Shown here piece by piece: positions 1 through 8,580 of a DNA stretch of 64,000 nucleotides (the stretch's first letter is position 1; every line of letters begins with the position of its first letter). Location: contig JADHTB010000017.1 in assembly GCA_016776605.1 (NCBI GenBank), positions 1-64,000 on the forward strand, given 5' to 3'. The position numbers and the translations under genes were made by a program. Source of the stretch: Alphaproteobacteria bacterium (GTDB lineage: Bacteria; Pseudomonadota; Alphaproteobacteria; GCA-2731375). The notes under the pieces are model-generated. The model was not told where the DNA came from, made no database searches, and was given only the letters and a program-made list of their open reading frames with translations.

Positions 1-2
1 GG

Positions 3-149
3 ACGCGGGAAATCGCGGCGCGGGAGGCCGTGCAGCGCGGACGGATGGTCAACCGGGTGCGGGGCCCGCTTGAAGAGCAACTTCGCGAACGTCATGATGC
101 CGCCGACTTCGACAGCAAAACCCAGGACAAAATTGAAGCTGCGGGCTGA
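3..149 (+). CDS. C-terminal fragment of an unidentified protein
   Basis: An open frame enters from the left edge and ends at TGA 147-149, giving 48 residues that are charged and probably helical (it ends in DKIEAAG). The start and any recognisable domain lie outside the window. The high GC third-position use matches the neighbouring genes, so this looks like a real gene tail, but I do not recognise the family. It lies 177 nt upstream of the amino-sugar kinase on the same strand. Confidence 0.45.
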   Translation, partial: TREIAAREAVQRGRMVNRVRGPLEEQLRERHDAADFDSKTQDKIEAAG

Positions 150-326
150 GTGTATGGAGGCAACTAATTGAGCTATTTCGTCTGAAACGAAACAGCCACA
201 CAAATTAAATCACTAGCAACAACGAGCGCAACAGAATGCCGCCTTCGGTTTGGTGTCTTGCGCAGCACTATTCTTCAGAGTCTAGTAGTCTTTCGATTCT
301 AAGGAATAGCAAAATGGGTTGGCGAA

Positions 327-1247
327 GTGAGCGGCAGGGTGCTTAAAAAGCCATTGTATTTGGCTATTGATGGCGGCGGCTCCGGCTGCCGGGTCCGTCT
401 GTGCGATGGCGACGGGGAGATTCTGGGCCAGGGCCAGGCCGGGCCCGCCAATACGCTGCTGGGTCTACCGGAAATATTCAACGAAATTACCAAGGCCACC
501 TGCCAGGCCCTGGCCCAGGCGAACCTGCCGGGCGGTATTGACGCGCTAATCGGTCAATTGCACGCCGGCGCCGGGCTGGCCGGGCTATCCCTGACGCGGG
601 AGCGGCGAAAACTGGCAGCCTTTGCCCATCCGTTTGCCACCTTCCGCGCCGAGGCCGATGCTTATACCGCCTGTCTGGGCGCCCACGATGGCGCCGACGG
701 CGGCATTGTCATCACCGGCACGGGTAGTTGCGGTCTGGCCATGGTGGCGGGTCAGGTGCATACGGTCAGCGGTTGGGGTTTCGCGATTTCCGATCAGGGC
801 AGCGGCGCCGCCCTGGGCCGGGCCGCCCTGCGCCAGGCCCTGTCGGAACATGACGGCATCCTGCCGGCCAGCCCCCTGGGCGCGCGTATCATGGGCTATT
901 TTCAGCATCAAGCGGAGGCGATATTCCTGTGGGCGGAGGCCGCAACGCCGGGTGATTATGCCGGTTTTGCGCCGTGGGTGTTCGACGGCGCCGAAGGCGG
1001 TGATGCCGGCGCCACGACATTGCTGCGGCAAACGGCGGCAGACATCGCGCAATTGATCGAGGCGCTAGCAGCCAAAGGCGCGCCGGGGATCGCCCTGGCC
1101 GGTGGTTTGAGTGAGCCCATCCGGCCCTGGCTGCCCGAACGCGTGGCCCCCCTGTTGGTCGCGGCCCGGCACGACCCCTTGCATGGCGCCCTGATGCTGG
1201 CCCAATCTGGGGCCCAATCCGAGGTCGAATCTGAGGAAGGGGCATGA
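327..1247 (+). CDS. N-acetylglucosamine kinase-like protein (BadF/BadG/BcrA/BcrD ATPase family)
   Basis: The 306-residue protein has the ASKHA phosphate-1 motif near its start (AIDGGGSG, about residues 13-20) and a second glycine-rich phosphate loop (TGTGSCG) near residue 131. It has the usual length of bacterial GlcNAc/glucosamine kinases of this superfamily. The likely reaction is ATP-dependent phosphorylation of N-acetylglucosamine to GlcNAc-6-P in the cytosol. The next gene, nagA, starts inside its stop codon (ATGA overlap, 1244-1247), and NagA uses exactly this product, which strengthens the call. The start is GTG at 327; the next upstream in-frame region offers nothing better. Substrate specificity (GlcNAc versus glucosamine or MurNAc) is inferred from the neighbour. 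Confidence 0.85.
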   Translation: MSGRVLKKPLYLAIDGGGSGCRVRLCDGDGEILGQGQAGPANTLLGLPEIFNEITKATCQALAQANLPGGIDALIGQLHAGAGLAGLSLTRERRKLAAFAHPFATFRAEADAYTACLGAHDGADGGIVITGTGSCGLAMVAGQVHTVSGWGFAISDQGSGAALGRAALRQALSEHDGILPASPLGARIMGYFQHQAEAIFLWAEAATPGDYAGFAPWVFDGAEGGDAGATTLLRQTAADIAQLIEALAAKGAPGIALAGGLSEPIRPWLPERVAPLLVAARHDPLHGALMLAQSGAQSEVESEEGA

Positions 1248-2389
1248 AGCAGATTTTACGCAATGCCCGGATATTCACCGGTGATGAGATATTGCAGGGC
1301 CGGGATTTGCAACTGGCCGACGGGGTGATCCAAGCGCTGCTGCCCCCGGATAAGACGGTGGATGCCATTGACCTGAATGGCGGGCTGTTGGCGCCAGGTT
1401 TCATCGACTGTCAGGTGAACGGCGGCGGCGGCGTATTGTTCAACGATCAACCCGATACATCGGCCATCGCGGCCATCGCCCAGGCCCATCGGACCTTTGG
1501 CACCACGGGCCTGCTGCCGACCCTGATCAGCGACGATTGGGCCAGCATGACCGCCGCCGCCGATGCCGTCAGGGCGGCGCGGCGGGACGGGCAACCAGGC
1601 TTGCTGGGTCTGCATTTCGAAGGGCCATATCTAAACCCGGCCCGCAAAGGCGCCCATGACAGCGGCCAGATCAGGCCTCTGGATGGCCAGGCCATGGATC
1701 TATTCAGCGCGAAAGACCTTGGCGTGGTGGTGGTCACCCTGGCGCCCGAAATGGTGCCGGGCGAGACGATTGCCAAGCTGTCCCAGGCCGGCGTCAGAGT
1801 ATGCGCCGGGCATAGCGCGGCGAACTATGACCAGACCGTTGCCGCATTGGCGGAAGGCCTGCGCGGCTTCACCCATCTATTCAATGCCATGCCGGCGCCG
1901 CAAAGCCGTGAACCCGGCATCGTTGGCGCCGCCCTGGCCGATCCAGGTAGCTGGTGCGGCATCATCGTCGATGGCCAGCACGTCCACCCCGCCACCCTGC
2001 GCAACGCCCTGGCCGCCAAGTCCCGCCGCCACATGATGCTGGTGACCGACGCCATGCCGACGGTGGGCGCGACGGTAGGCGCTGCGGGCCATGGTTTTCG
2101 ATTGGCCGGGCAGACCGTGACCGTCAAGGATGGCCGCTGCACCACCGCGGATGGCACCCTGGCCGGCTCCAACCTGGATATGGCCACCGCCGTACGCAAT
2201 ACCGTTGCCTTGCTGGAGCAGCCGTTGCAAGAAGCCTTGCGCATGGCCTCGCTCTATCCCGCCGCTTTTCTGGGCCTGGATGATCGGCGCGGCCGCATAG
2301 CGCCCGGCTATTGCGCTGATCTGGTATTACTGGATGACGATTTAAAGGTTCAGCGCACCTGGATCGGCGGCCAGATGGCGATGCATTAG
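1244..2389 (+). CDS. nagA: N-acetylglucosamine-6-phosphate deacetylase
   Basis: This 381-residue amidohydrolase hydrolyses GlcNAc-6-P to GlcN-6-P and acetate, the first committed step of amino-sugar and cell-wall sugar recycling. Family marks are the early PGFID-Q-NG strand, the metal-binding glutamate in HFEGPYLNP (about residue 124), the metal histidine in AGHS (about 189), THLFNAM (about 209-215) and the catalytic aspartate in VTDAM (about 269). The length is typical. It overlaps the upstream kinase by 4 nt, so the two are translationally coupled. It converges with the next gene at a 1-nt gap. No nagB or phosphotransferase genes are present in the window. Confidence 0.95.
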   Translation: MKQILRNARIFTGDEILQGRDLQLADGVIQALLPPDKTVDAIDLNGGLLAPGFIDCQVNGGGGVLFNDQPDTSAIAAIAQAHRTFGTTGLLPTLISDDWASMTAAADAVRAARRDGQPGLLGLHFEGPYLNPARKGAHDSGQIRPLDGQAMDLFSAKDLGVVVVTLAPEMVPGETIAKLSQAGVRVCAGHSAANYDQTVAALAEGLRGFTHLFNAMPAPQSREPGIVGAALADPGSWCGIIVDGQHVHPATLRNALAAKSRRHMMLVTDAMPTVGATVGAAGHGFRLAGQTVTVKDGRCTTADGTLAGSNLDMATAVRNTVALLEQPLQEALRMASLYPAAFLGLDDRRGRIAPGYCADLVLLDDDLKVQRTWIGGQMAMH

Positions 2390-2390
2390 A

Positions 2391-2747
2391 TTATTTTTTT
2401 ACCGATTGATCCGGTTCGCGGGGCGGGTAGTGCGGCTCCTCGAAGTTGGTAGGCTTGATATAGATGTCTTTCACATGCTGGAAGTCATAGGCGTGCCGGC
2501 GGATTTTATCCGCCCGCTCGTCGGCCCAGTCGTCGTTTGCGGTTAAACTGCGCACCAGCAGGAAATGAAACGAGAAGACCAGATACCAGATCAGCAGGGG
2601 CCAGAATAATGGCATCCAGGGCAGCCAGGTCAGCCGCAGCGCGACGATCAACACCCCTACCGTCACGAACAGAAAGCCGTGATGCCACAGCAACGTCACC
2701 GGCGAGCGGCCCCGGTAATAGGCGATAATGCGTTTGATGCGGTTCAT
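2391..2747 (-). CDS. Small two-helix inner-membrane protein of unknown function
   Basis: The protein has 118 residues. Residues about 24-42 and 46-66 are strongly hydrophobic (tryptophan- and leucine-rich) and form a likely helical hairpin. A basic N-terminus (RIKRIIAYYRGR) suggests the ends face the cytoplasm. The last 50 residues are soluble and charged, ending in PDQSVKK. It lies 14 nt downstream of the SDR gene on the same strand and probably ends the operon that begins with the indolepyruvate oxidoreductase. I recognise no catalytic motif; it resembles the loosely defined 2TM-domain proteins only in topology. Confidence 0.75.
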   Translation of the reverse strand: MNRIKRIIAYYRGRSPVTLLWHHGFLFVTVGVLIVALRLTWLPWMPLFWPLLIWYLVFSFHFLLVRSLTANDDWADERADKIRRHAYDFQHVKDIYIKPTNFEEPHYPPREPDQSVKK

Positions 2748-2761
2748 TGCCAGGGGTATGC

Positions 2762-3457
2762 CTAAAAATTTTCCACCCAGGGCCGGACCTCGACGGAATG
2801 CGACCAGGCGCTGCGGTGCTGGGCGTGGGTCTGGTAGTAGGTCTCGGCGATCGCATCGGGGCGCAGCCGGGCGTCTTCCGCATGTTCGCCAATGCCGCCG
2901 TCAATATTGAAATGCGCCACATGCACGCCCTGGGGCTGCAATTCCCGGGCCATGGATTCCGCCAGACCCCGCAGCGCAAACTTGCCCACGGCAAAGGTCG
3001 CGGAATGGGCAAAACCTTTCATGGACGCCGTGGCGCCGGTGAACAGGATACTGCCCGCACCTTTGGGGCCCATACGGCGGGCGGCTTCCCGCCCGACCAG
3101 AAATCCGCCCAGGCAGCAACGCTCCCAACTGTTGGTGAAATCGGCCAAAGTGGTCTCCGCGATGGGCCCGCGCGCCCGGCCGGAAGCGTTGTAGATCGCC
3201 ACGTCGATGTCGCCCAGGTCTGCCTCCGCCCGCTGAAACAGCGCGATGACATCTTCTTCCGAGGTGGCGTCACAGGCATAGGCCCTGGCGGACCCGCCCG
3301 CCGCCGTAATCTCATCGACCACGCCGGCCAGCTTATCCACATTACGCGCGGCCACGGCCACCCCATGGCCGGCCTTGGCAAAACGCCGCGCCAACGCCGC
3401 GCCCAGACCGGGGCCCACGCCAACGATAATACAAGTGCCGGGTTTTGTTTCAGTCAT
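2762..3457 (-). CDS. SDR-family NAD(P)-dependent oxidoreductase
   Basis: This 231-residue Rossmann protein has the N-terminal dinucleotide loop GVGPGLG (residues 13-19) and an NAS segment (YNASG) in the place of the SDR NAG motif. The catalytic YxxxK is present as FAVGK, so phenylalanine replaces the usual tyrosine while the lysine stays. From memory this replacement is shared by a subgroup of bacterial SDRs with the same ARELQPQGVHVAH context, so it may be a family trait rather than damage. Substrate is unknown. It starts 3 nt after the stop of the indolepyruvate oxidoreductase gene, so the two are almost certainly cotranscribed. Confidence 0.85.
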   Translation of the reverse strand: MTETKPGTCIIVGVGPGLGAALARRFAKAGHGVAVAARNVDKLAGVVDEITAAGGSARAYACDATSEEDVIALFQRAEADLGDIDVAIYNASGRARGPIAETTLADFTNSWERCCLGGFLVGREAARRMGPKGAGSILFTGATASMKGFAHSATFAVGKFALRGLAESMARELQPQGVHVAHFNIDGGIGEHAEDARLRPDAIAETYYQTHAQHRSAWSHSVEVRPWVENF

Positions 3458-3460
3458 GCT

Positions 3461-6400
3461 TCACTCCGCTGCGTTGGGTTGAGACTGCGGGTTGCGCCAG
3501 GTTTCCATTAACAGGGTCTGTTCCGCCGCCGCCGCTTTTTGGCTGCGCTCCTTGATATGGCCATAGCCGCGAATTTGCGCAGGAACTTGGGCGATTTGTA
3601 GGGCCAGGGCGTGGTTGTCCGGGGACAGCTCCGCCAATAGCGTCTCGATCGTGGCGCGGTAGGCGGGGATAGCGGCGCGTTCGGCGCGGCGTTCCTCTGT
3701 CCGGCCAAAGATATCGAAAGCACCGCCGCGCAAGCCCTTCAATTTCGTCATTAATTTAAAGGCGGTCATGACCCAGGGGCCGTATTCCCGTTTGATCAGA
3801 TGGCCGGTATCGGGATCGCGGCGGCTGATCAGGGGCGGGGCAAGATGGAACTTCAATTTCAGATCGCCCTGGAACTGTTTCTCCAGGCCGGTCCGGAAAC
3901 TTTCACCCGCGTATAGCCGCGCCACCTCGTATTCGTCCTTGTAGGCCATCAGCCTGAACAGGTTTTGCGCCACCGCCTCGGCCAGACCGGTCATGCCCTT
4001 GCCCTTGCTCTGTTCCGCCTTTTCCACCTGGCGGACAAAGGTCACATACTGGGCGGCATAGGCGGCGTCCTGATAATCGGTCAGGAAAGCAGTACGGCGG
4101 TCGATGATATCGTCCAGGGTTTCATCCACCGGCGCTGCCATGGATAGTGCCGGCCGCGCCGCCTGGGTGACCTGATCGAGGTCGACCGCCGCCAGACGGC
4201 CCAAGGCCAAGGCGCGGCGGTTCATGGCCACGGCAACGCCATTCAACTCGATGGCCCGGTCGATGGCGGCGCCGCTGACCGGCAGGGCGCCGCGCTGATA
4301 GGCATGCCCCAGCAAGAACAGGTTGGCCGCGATGGCATCCCCCATCAGGGCGGTGGCCAAACCGGTAGCGTCAATGAATTCGGTGCGGTTGTCGCCAGCG
4401 CCGTCGCGGATCAAACGGCGCAGTTCGTCGGCATGAAAATCCGTATCCGGGTTCAGGGTGAAATCAGCGGTTGGCGCCAGATGGCTGTTGACGATGGCCT
4501 GGGTGCCGCCACGGCTGAATTTACGCAAGGCATCGGGGCTGGCGGCGACAACCATATCGGCGCCCAGCAACAAATCCGCACCGCCGGCGGCGATGCGTAC
4601 CGCGTGCAGGTCTTCCGGGCTTGGCGCGATGCGGATATGACTCAACACGGCGCCGTTTTTCTGCGCGATGCCGGTAAAATCCAACACGGTGACGCCCTTG
4701 CCCTCCAGATGGGCGGCCATGCCCAGCAGGGCACCCACCGTGATAACGCCAGTGCCGCCAATGCCGGTCACCAGAATGTTGTAACCGCCGTCCGCCGGCG
4801 CGATCTCCGGCTCCGGCAGGGCAGCGGCCGCCCTGTCCAGGCTCTCGGTGCTGGCGGCCTGGGCCCGGCGGGGCACGGCGCCCGAAACGGTGACAAAGCT
4901 GGGGCAAAAGCCCTTGATGCACGAGAAATCCTTGTTGCAGGCGGACTGGTTGATCTGGCGTTTACGGCCAAAGGGAGTTTCCAGCGGCTCCACCGAAACG
5001 CAGTTTGATTGTACGGAACAATCGCCACAGCCCTCGCAGACCGCTTCGTTGATAAAGGCCCGGCGGTCGGGGTCGGGAAAGGTGCCGCGTTTGCGCCGGC
5101 GGCGTTTTTCCGCGGCACAGGTCTGGTCATAGATCAGGACGCTACAGCCCACGGTTTGGCGCAATTCCTTTTGCACCTTGTCCAACTCGTCCCGGTGCCG
5201 GATCGTGACGCCGGGCGCCCAATCCGTACCGGTGGCATACTTATCCGGCTCGTCGGTGACGACGATGACCCGGGTCGCGCCTTCGTGATGCACCTGCTGG
5301 CTGATCTGCCAGGGCGAAAGCGGCCCGTCGTGGGGCTGCCCGCCGGTCATGGCCACGGCATCATTGAATAGGATTTTGTAGGTAATATTGACACCAGAGG
5401 CTACCGCGGCGCGGATCGCGGTGATGCCGGAATGGTAATAGGTGCCGTCGCCCAGATTGGCGAAAATATGCGCTTCACCGGTAAAGGCGGACTGACCCAG
5501 CCAGGGCACGCCCTCGCCGCCCATTTGCGTGAAAGTCTCGGTCGAACGGTCCATGGACAAAGCCATGAAGTGGCAACCGATACCGGCCATGGCGCGGCTG
5601 CCTTCGGGCACCTTGGTCGAAGTATTATGGGGGCAGCCGGAACAGAAATAGGCGGCGCGCTGGATTGGCGCCACAGCCTGTTTAGCGGCGTCTTCCTTGC
5701 GGTCCAACAGCGCCATACGCTCTTCGATAATGGGCGAGGTAACGTATGAACCGATGCGCGAGACGATGATGCGGGCAATCTGGCCCGGCGACAGTTCGCC
5801 ATCGGATGGACACAGCAATTGTCCATCCTCATCGAACTTGCCTACCACCCGCGGACGCACGTCGGCCCGCCAGTTGTAAAGCTGTTCTTTCAGCTGGTTT
5901 TCGATAACCGCGCGCTTTTCCTCGATCACCAGAACTTCATCCAGGCCCTCGGCAAAGGCGCGGATACCCTCGCGTTCCAACGGCCAGGGCATGCCGACTT
6001 TGTACAGGCGCAAGCCGATTTGACCCGCCATCGCCTCGTCTATGCCCATATCTTCCAGGGCCTGACGGGTATCGAGATAGGATTTGCCGGCGGCAACGAT
6101 GCCAATGCGCGGTTGCGGTGAATCCCAGACAATCCGGTCGATGCCATTGGCCCGGGCAAAGGCCAGGGCGGCATAGATTTTATGCCGTTGCAGGCGTTCT
6201 TCCTGGCTCCAACGGTCATCGGGCCAACGGATACTCAGACCGCCGGGCGGCATCTCGAAATCGGGATATTGGATATCCAAATGATTGGGATCGACGTGGA
6301 CGGAGGCGGAACTTTCCACCACCTCGGAGACGCATTTGAAACCAACCCAGACGCCGGCGTAGCGCGACATGGCCCAGCCCAGCAGGCCATAGTCGAGGTA

Positions 6401-6949
6401 TTCCTGCACCCCCGCCGGGTACAGCATGGGCACCATCCACGAGGCCAGGTTATGTTCGCTTTGCCCCGGCACGGTGGAAGATACGGCGGCATGATCGTCA
6501 CCGCACATCATCAGAACCCCGCCATTGGGATCGGTGCCCGCATGGTTGGCGTGGCGCACCACGTCGCCGCAACGGTCCACCCCCGGCGCCTTGCCGTACC
6601 AGATGCTAAAGACGCCGTCGTAGTTCGATTTCGGGCCGAGGTTTAATTGCTGGCTGCCCCACACGGCGGTCGCCGCCATGTCTTCGTTGACGCCAGGCTG
6701 AAAGACGATGTGGTTTTTTTCCAGAAATGGTTTGGCCTGCCAAAGCTGTTGGTCGAAGGCGCCCAGGGGCGAGCCGCGATAGCCGGAAATATAGCAGCCC
6801 GTCTGCAGGCCACGGGCCTGATCCCGCTGCCGCTGCAACATGGGCAGACGGACCATGGCCTGGGTTCCGGTCAGAAAAACCCGACCGGATTCCAAGGCGT
6901 ATTTGTCATCCAACGAAACGTTAGCGAGCGCGACCGAGGCCGATGTCAT
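3461..6949 (-). CDS. Indolepyruvate ferredoxin oxidoreductase, fused alpha/beta type
   Basis: The 1162-residue protein fuses both halves of the two-subunit archaeal IorAB enzyme. It oxidatively decarboxylates aryl-2-oxoacids to acyl-CoA and reduces ferredoxin, in the cytosol. Domain order: pyrimidine-binding TPP region (1-400), TPP pyrophosphate-binding region with GDGTYYHSG near 503, a cysteine-rich segment about 638-685 (CEGCGDCSVQSNC then CNKDFSCIKGFC) suited to a [4Fe-4S] cluster, a gamma-type domain starting at GIGGTGV (about 730), and a C-terminal extension usual for the proteobacterial form. An in-frame extension to 7039 exists, but ATG 6949 is chosen because a GGGGA site lies just upstream and the family N-terminus begins here (MTSASVALANVSLDDKY). 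Confidence 0.93.
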   Translation of the reverse strand: MTSASVALANVSLDDKYALESGRVFLTGTQAMVRLPMLQRQRDQARGLQTGCYISGYRGSPLGAFDQQLWQAKPFLEKNHIVFQPGVNEDMAATAVWGSQQLNLGPKSNYDGVFSIWYGKAPGVDRCGDVVRHANHAGTDPNGGVLMMCGDDHAAVSSTVPGQSEHNLASWMVPMLYPAGVQEYLDYGLLGWAMSRYAGVWVGFKCVSEVVESSASVHVDPNHLDIQYPDFEMPPGGLSIRWPDDRWSQEERLQRHKIYAALAFARANGIDRIVWDSPQPRIGIVAAGKSYLDTRQALEDMGIDEAMAGQIGLRLYKVGMPWPLEREGIRAFAEGLDEVLVIEEKRAVIENQLKEQLYNWRADVRPRVVGKFDEDGQLLCPSDGELSPGQIARIIVSRIGSYVTSPIIEERMALLDRKEDAAKQAVAPIQRAAYFCSGCPHNTSTKVPEGSRAMAGIGCHFMALSMDRSTETFTQMGGEGVPWLGQSAFTGEAHIFANLGDGTYYHSGITAIRAAVASGVNITYKILFNDAVAMTGGQPHDGPLSPWQISQQVHHEGATRVIVVTDEPDKYATGTDWAPGVTIRHRDELDKVQKELRQTVGCSVLIYDQTCAAEKRRRRKRGTFPDPDRRAFINEAVCEGCGDCSVQSNCVSVEPLETPFGRKRQINQSACNKDFSCIKGFCPSFVTVSGAVPRRAQAASTESLDRAAAALPEPEIAPADGGYNILVTGIGGTGVITVGALLGMAAHLEGKGVTVLDFTGIAQKNGAVLSHIRIAPSPEDLHAVRIAAGGADLLLGADMVVAASPDALRKFSRGGTQAIVNSHLAPTADFTLNPDTDFHADELRRLIRDGAGDNRTEFIDATGLATALMGDAIAANLFLLGHAYQRGALPVSGAAIDRAIELNGVAVAMNRRALALGRLAAVDLDQVTQAARPALSMAAPVDETLDDIIDRRTAFLTDYQDAAYAAQYVTFVRQVEKAEQSKGKGMTGLAEAVAQNLFRLMAYKDEYEVARLYAGESFRTGLEKQFQGDLKLKFHLAPPLISRRDPDTGHLIKREYGPWVMTAFKLMTKLKGLRGGAFDIFGRTEERRAERAAIPAYRATIETLLAELSPDNHALALQIAQVPAQIRGYGHIKERSQKAAAAEQTLLMETWRNPQSQPNAAE

Positions 6950-7077
6950 GCTAATTCCCCAATTATTCCGACCGCTCCATACGCACCGGTAACTATAAAG
7001 GTAAGCCGTTATGACGTATTTGCAAACAGCCGACGGCATGCCCTACCGGGCAGCTAGCTGTTCGCTTCACGGGCCGC

Positions 7078-8484
7078 TCACCGTTCCACATCAATACCGA
7101 ATTCCGCCACCTTGCGATAAAGGGTAGAGCGGCCGATGCCAAGGCGGCGGGCGACTTCGGTCATTTGCCCGTCATATCTATCGATCGCCAGGCGGATCAT
7201 GTCCGCCTCCATGGCGTTCAGGCTCCGCACCTCGCCGGCCGCATCCAGGCCCGGCAGATCGCCGGCGCCCCCGTCCCTTGTTGTCGTTGGCGTTTCCATA
7301 CCCATGCTCATGGCGATTTGCGGGAAGTCCGCCAATTTCAGTTCATCGCCATCGCACAGCACCACGGCCCGAAATATAGCATTTTCCAACTGCCGCACAT
7401 TGCCCGGCCAATCAAACCCCCTGAGCAGAGCCTGCGCATGCCCGGACAGGCCACGCACCGCCTTGCCCTCCGTGGCCGCCATTTTGGCGATGAAGTGGGC
7501 CGCCAGCGGGGCGATGTCTTCCTGGCGTTCACGCAGGGGCGGCACATTGATCGGAAAAACATTCAGACGGTAATACAGATCTTCCCGAAAATTGCCGTCC
7601 TCGACCTGTTGTTGCAAATCCCGATTGGAGGCCGAAATCAGGCGGATATCAACTTTCACCGGGGCGCGGGCACCGACCGGGTCAACCTCGCCCTCCTGCA
7701 GGGCGCGCAACAGTTTGACCTGCATATCCTGGCGCAGTTCGCCAATTTCGTCCAAAAACAATGTGCCGCCGTCGGCTTCCTGGAATTTGCCGGCGTGGCG
7801 TTCGTTGGCGCCGGTGAAGGCGCCTTTTTCATGACCGAAAAGAATGCTTTCAATCAGGTTCTCCGGTATGGCGCCGCAGTTCACCGCCACGAAGGCCTTG
7901 CCGGAGCGCTCGCCAGATCCCTGCACGGCGCGGGCGATCATCTCCTTGCCGACGCCGCTCTCTCCTTCAATCAGGACCGGGATGTTCGATGACGCGGCCC
8001 GGCGGGCCAGATCCAGGGTCGCGGTCATGGCGGCGCTGCCGCCGACCAGGTCGTCGAATTGCATGCGGCCATCGACCTGCCGGGTCAGGCGCGATACCTG
8101 ACCGGAAAGCACGATCATCTTCAAGGCATTTTCCATCGAGACCAGCAACCGTTCCGGGCTGGCCGGCTTGGGAATGAAGTCCACCGCGCCGGCTTGCATG
8201 ACCTTGACGATGACGTCGATGCCGCTTTGCGCCGTCAGCACGATAATCGGCAGATCCGGGTACCGTGGCTTGACCTGCTGCAATACCGCGAAGCCATCCA
8301 GATCCGGCATCACCAGATCCAGCAGGATCAGGTCGATGCTATTGCCCGCCTCGGATTTCATGAAAGCCACGGCGTCTTCACCGCCCTTGGCCACGGCCAC
8401 ATTATAGCCGTGCCGGCTGACCACCGCTTCCAACAGCCGCCGCTGGGTGGGATCATCGTCGATGATCAAGACGGTATGTACCAT
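7078..8484 (-). CDS. Sigma-54-dependent response regulator (NtrC family)
   Basis: The 468-residue activator has three parts. A receiver domain covers residues 1-120, with the acidic pocket IIDDD near residue 9 and the likely phospho-acceptor Asp56 in LLDLVMP. The AAA+ domain (about 145-375) has Walker A GESGVGKE and the sigma-54 contact loop GAFTGA. A Fis-type helix-turn-helix (about 425-465) ends in GRSTLYRKVAEFGI. It activates transcription from sigma-54 promoters after phosphorylation by a partner kinase. No kinase is adjacent; the nearest, the CBS kinase at 14957-16198, is 7 kb away and need not be the partner. It is divergent from pepF across 96 nt. Confidence 0.93.
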   Translation of the reverse strand: MVHTVLIIDDDPTQRRLLEAVVSRHGYNVAVAKGGEDAVAFMKSEAGNSIDLILLDLVMPDLDGFAVLQQVKPRYPDLPIIVLTAQSGIDVIVKVMQAGAVDFIPKPASPERLLVSMENALKMIVLSGQVSRLTRQVDGRMQFDDLVGGSAAMTATLDLARRAASSNIPVLIEGESGVGKEMIARAVQGSGERSGKAFVAVNCGAIPENLIESILFGHEKGAFTGANERHAGKFQEADGGTLFLDEIGELRQDMQVKLLRALQEGEVDPVGARAPVKVDIRLISASNRDLQQQVEDGNFREDLYYRLNVFPINVPPLRERQEDIAPLAAHFIAKMAATEGKAVRGLSGHAQALLRGFDWPGNVRQLENAIFRAVVLCDGDELKLADFPQIAMSMGMETPTTTRDGGAGDLPGLDAAGEVRSLNAMEADMIRLAIDRYDGQMTEVARRLGIGRSTLYRKVAEFGIDVER

Positions 8485-8580
8485 TGCCCTTAATCCAGTC
8501 GTTTACTATTTATGGTCCTACCATTGTAGAGCCTGTACCAAATCGGGACAAGCGGTGATTGATTGGAGTGACGGGTAATC